From the NCBI GenBank assembly GCA_015494815.1, contig WGAK01000097.1:1-7706 (forward strand): DNA of 7,706 bases. The letters are read 5' to 3'. The position numbers and the translations under genes were made by a program. Source of the stretch: Anaerolineales bacterium. Its GTDB lineage: Bacteria > Chloroflexota > Anaerolineae > Anaerolineales > DRMV01. The number at the start of each line of letters is the position of its first letter. Position 1 is the first letter of the stretch. This document shows positions 5,947-7,706 of this stretch, piece after piece. A model generated the notes under the pieces. It made no database searches. It was not told the origin of the DNA and saw nothing but the letters and a program-made list of their open reading frames with translations.

Positions 5947-6588
5947 TCACAATTCGCCGGTTACGGTTTCCAGCAAGGTCGTGAGCACCAGGTGGGACGA
6001 AGTGGCGCCGGGGTCCAAGTGGCCGGCGCTGCGTTCGCCCAGGTAACTGGCCCGGCCTTTGCGCGCCACCAGGGGAATGGTGGCGTCGCGGCCCTTTTCG
6101 GCCGCGGCGACCCCGGCTTGCAGCACGGCGATGATGTCGCCGCCCTGCTCCAGGGCCTGCTGCATGGCCTCCACCGCGGGGAGGAGGGCGTCCACCATGG
6201 TCTTGTCGCCCAGTTGGGCCCGTCCGCGCTGGATGACGCCATCCACTGCGGCCCGCCACATGGTCACCAGGTCCTCGGGGGTGAGTTCGTATTTGGACCC
6301 CACGGCCATGCCGGCGCGCATGAACAGGGTGCCGTACAAGGGCCCGCCCGCGCCGCCAACGCTGGAGATGAGGGCCATGCCCACGGTTTTGAGGATGGTG
6401 CCGATGTCCTTGTCCTGCACCGTGGGCAACTGGCTGAGCACCTTCTTGAAGCCGCGGTCCATGTTGATGCCGTGGTCGGCGTCACCGATGGCTGCGTCCA
6501 ACTGGGTCAGGTAGTCTTTGTTGGCTTCCAGGGTGGCAGCCAGGTGCTTGAGCCACTGTACGATGTGGTCACGAGTGAGGGTTTGCAT
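5947..6588 (-). CDS. dhaL: Dihydroxyacetone kinase, ADP-binding subunit DhaL
   Basis: DhaL holds a tightly bound Mg-ADP that acts as a cofactor: it is phosphorylated by DhaM and passes the phosphoryl group to dihydroxyacetone on DhaK. The 213-residue product is close to the usual 210. The Mg-coordinating aspartates appear as Asp31, Asp36 and Asp38 in LDAAIGDADHGINM near the N-terminus. Further family blocks are SSVGGAGGPLYGT, RAQLGDKTMVDALLP and the C-terminal RKGRASYLGERSAGHLDPGA. Start chosen at the ATG with GGAGG five bases upstream rather than the preceding TTG. The PEP-dependent rather than ATP-dependent type follows from the separate K and L subunits and from a DhaM gene at the far end of the same operon. 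A stem-loop lies just after the stop codon. Confidence 0.96.
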   Translation of the reverse strand: MQTLTRDHIVQWLKHLAATLEANKDYLTQLDAAIGDADHGINMDRGFKKVLSQLPTVQDKDIGTILKTVGMALISSVGGAGGPLYGTLFMRAGMAVGSKYELTPEDLVTMWRAAVDGVIQRGRAQLGDKTMVDALLPAVEAMQQALEQGGDIIAVLQAGVAAAEKGRDATIPLVARKGRASYLGERSAGHLDPGATSSHLVLTTLLETVTGEL

Positions 6589-6593
6589 CAACG

Positions 6594-6598
6594 CCTCC
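6594..6598 (-). promoter_or_regulatory. Ribosome binding site of dhaL (decides the start)
   Basis: GGAGG on the minus strand lies five bases before the ATG at 6588-6586. A TTG codon directly upstream (6591-6589) is in frame but only two bases from this site, too close for normal initiation. The ATG is therefore taken as the start. Confidence 0.75.
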
Positions 6599-6636
6599 GC
6601 AGGGTTGAGGGGGTGGTTGGTCTCCAGGTTGTTGGG

Positions 6637-6671
6637 GGCAGGGCGCGGTCCGGCCTGGGCCGCGCCCTGCC
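6637..6671 (-). repeat. Stem-loop between dhaK and dhaL
   Basis: A perfect 12-bp inverted repeat (arms 6637-6648 and 6660-6671, 11-base loop) starts seven bases after the dhaK stop codon. The stem is almost all G/C. No T-run follows it on the transcribed strand, so it is not a standard intrinsic terminator. It could be a mRNA 3'-end stabiliser, a processing site or a partial attenuator that sets dhaK against dhaL levels. The inverted repeat is seen directly; the role is inference. Confidence 0.7.
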
Positions 6672-6678
6672 GCGCGGT

Positions 6679-7706
6679 CTACATGCCCCAACGCAGGCCC
6701 GGCGTGTGCACCGGGTCGTCCCAGAGTTCCACCATCTCATCGTCTACCCGCAGCAGGGTAATCATCACGCCCTGCATTTCCAGCGAAGTGATGTAGTTGC
6801 CCACCAAATTGCGCACAATCTTGAGGCCCTTGGCCTCGGCGATGTAGTGCAACTTGCGATAGACCACATACAGTTCCGCGATGGGCGTGCCGCCCATGCC
6901 GTTGACCATGGCGATGACCCGGTCGCCGGGCTGGAAGGGCGGGTCGGTGAGTTCCACATCCACCCATTCGCCCTTCTCTTCGTCGAACTCCCGCACCGTG
7001 CGGGTGTAGGTCGGGTCTTCGATGATGGACAGGGCCAGCATCTCGGTGATTTCGTCGGCAGGCATCCAGGGCACCCGTTCGCGGCCCGGTTCGCCGTGGA
7101 TGCCGATGCCGATCTCGATTTCGTTCTCGCCCAGGTCGAAAGTGGGCGTACCCTTGGCCGGTACGGTGCACGAAGTGAGGGCCATGCCCATGCTGCGGCC
7201 GTTGATGTTGACCCGGCGAGCCAGGTCGGCCAGGCGCGTGAGGTCATAACCCCGCTCCGCGGCCGCGCCCACAATCTTCTCGGCCAGCACGGTGGTGCCG
7301 GTGCCGCGGCGGCCCTGGGTGTACAGGCTGTCCTTGACGGCCACATCGTCGTCAATGAGGATGTTGAGCACGCGGATGCCTTCTGAGCGGGCCAGGTCCG
7401 CGGCCATCTCGAAGTTCATCACATCGCCGCTGTAGTTCTTGACCAGGAAGAGCACCCCCGCGCCGCTGTTGACCGTGCGCGCGGCTTCCAGCATCTGGTC
7501 GGGTGTGGGCGAGGTGAACACCTCGCCGGGGCAGGCCGCGTCCAGCATACCCTTGCCCACAAAGCCGCCATGCAGGGGCTCGTGCCCGCTGCCGCCGCCG
7601 GAAATGACCGCCACCTTGCCCGCCACGGGCGCATCGGCCCGATAGAGGAAGTTGGGGTCATAGTGGGCCTTGAGCAGGTCGGGATGGGCCAGGACCATCC
7701 CCTCCA
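6679..7706 (-). CDS. dhaK: Dihydroxyacetone kinase, Dha-binding subunit DhaK (N-terminus outside window)
   Basis: This subunit binds dihydroxyacetone covalently and presents it for phosphorylation to DHAP in the cytoplasm; the phosphoryl group arrives via DhaM and DhaL. The reading frame is open to the window edge. The first in-window ATG (7698-7696) is internal, because the codons before it read Glu-Gly, matching the family's usual start region. Numbered from that ATG, the three active-site residues are His39 (GGGSGHEP), Asp92 (NYSGD) and His201 (GIGIHGEPG). Each is exactly 17 lower than E. coli DhaK His56, Asp109 and His218, so about 15 residues lie off-window and the full length should be near 356. 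Other family blocks are seen at DDDVAVKDSLYTQGRRG and near the C-terminus (DDPVHTPGLRWGM). By family knowledge, the last of these histidines forms the hemiaminal with the substrate. It is the first gene visible in the operon, followed by a 90-base gap with a strong stem-loop, then dhaL. Confidence 0.97.
   Translation of the reverse strand, partial: EGMVLAHPDLLKAHYDPNFLYRADAPVAGKVAVISGGGSGHEPLHGGFVGKGMLDAACPGEVFTSPTPDQMLEAARTVNSGAGVLFLVKNYSGDVMNFEMAADLARSEGIRVLNILIDDDVAVKDSLYTQGRRGTGTTVLAEKIVGAAAERGYDLTRLADLARRVNINGRSMGMALTSCTVPAKGTPTFDLGENEIEIGIGIHGEPGRERVPWMPADEITEMLALSIIEDPTYTRTVREFDEEKGEWVDVELTDPPFQPGDRVIAMVNGMGGTPIAELYVVYRKLHYIAEAKGLKIVRNLVGNYITSLEMQGVMITLLRVDDEMVELWDDPVHTPGLRWGM

Noticed and set aside
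6586..6591. TTG at 6591 as the dhaL start, one codon before the ATG
   Set aside because: It lies only two bases from GGAGG, while the ATG has the usual five-base spacing.
5918..6671. Stem-loops after dhaK and dhaL as intrinsic terminators ending the transcript
   Set aside because: No T-run follows either stem, and same-strand genes with good ribosome binding sites follow at once.
3415..7386. A 1323-codon open frame on the plus strand across dhaK, dhaL, glpK and the glpA-like gene
   Set aside because: It lies opposite four well-recognised genes. Its product is a Gly/His/Gln/Val-rich string without domain motifs, and long antisense frames are expected in GC-rich DNA with G/C-ending codons.
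1..7706. Mobile elements, CRISPR arrays, tRNA or rRNA genes
   Set aside because: No transposase-like protein, direct-repeat array or recognisable RNA gene was seen on either strand; coding genes fill almost the whole window.

Overview
The window carries one strand of genes: nine protein-coding genes, all on the minus strand, packed as what looks like a single operon. It enters at the right edge (about 7706) and leaves at the left edge (1). The DNA is GC-rich, with G/C-ending codons. The glycerol kinase, the Dha kinase subunits and the SdhC/SdhD-like anchors suggest a menaquinone-using, non-proteobacterial lineage. Chloroflexota (Anaerolineae-like) is my best guess, but it is an impression from protein style only. 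No rRNA, tRNA, mobile element or CRISPR array is visible, and no promoter, which must lie beyond the right edge.

In order of transcription (right to left), the first part is dhaK (5' end cut by the window), dhaL and glpK. These three are separated by gaps of 54-126 bases, each holding a strong GC-rich inverted repeat. The second part is much tighter: a short GlpA-type glycerol-3-phosphate dehydrogenase flavoprotein; an iron-sulfur protein fused to a haem b membrane anchor (SdhB-SdhC fusion); an SdhD-like anchor; a 77-residue protein with two predicted membrane helices; a class I methyltransferase-like protein with two cysteine pairs; and dhaM (3' end cut by the window), which encodes an EIIA-type domain followed by an HPr domain. 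Gaps here are 3-15 bases, and two junctions overlap (4 and 8 bases).

The genes converge on dihydroxyacetone phosphate (DHAP). GlpK makes glycerol 3-phosphate (G3P) and the GlpA-like protein oxidises it to DHAP. DhaK/DhaL/DhaM phosphorylate dihydroxyacetone to DHAP using PEP through a phosphotransfer relay. No glycerol dehydrogenase and no glycerol facilitator lie inside the window.

The most notable feature is the electron route for G3P oxidation. The flavoprotein lacks the C-terminal domain of the classical GlpA, and neither GlpB nor GlpC is present. Their place is taken by succinate-dehydrogenase-style parts: a three-cluster iron-sulfur subunit fused to a cytochrome b anchor, plus a second anchor. 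I infer a hybrid, membrane-bound G3P:quinone oxidoreductase built from a GlpA flavoprotein and an Sdh/Frd-type electron-transfer and haem module. I do not recall a described complex of this composition, but I could not search for one.
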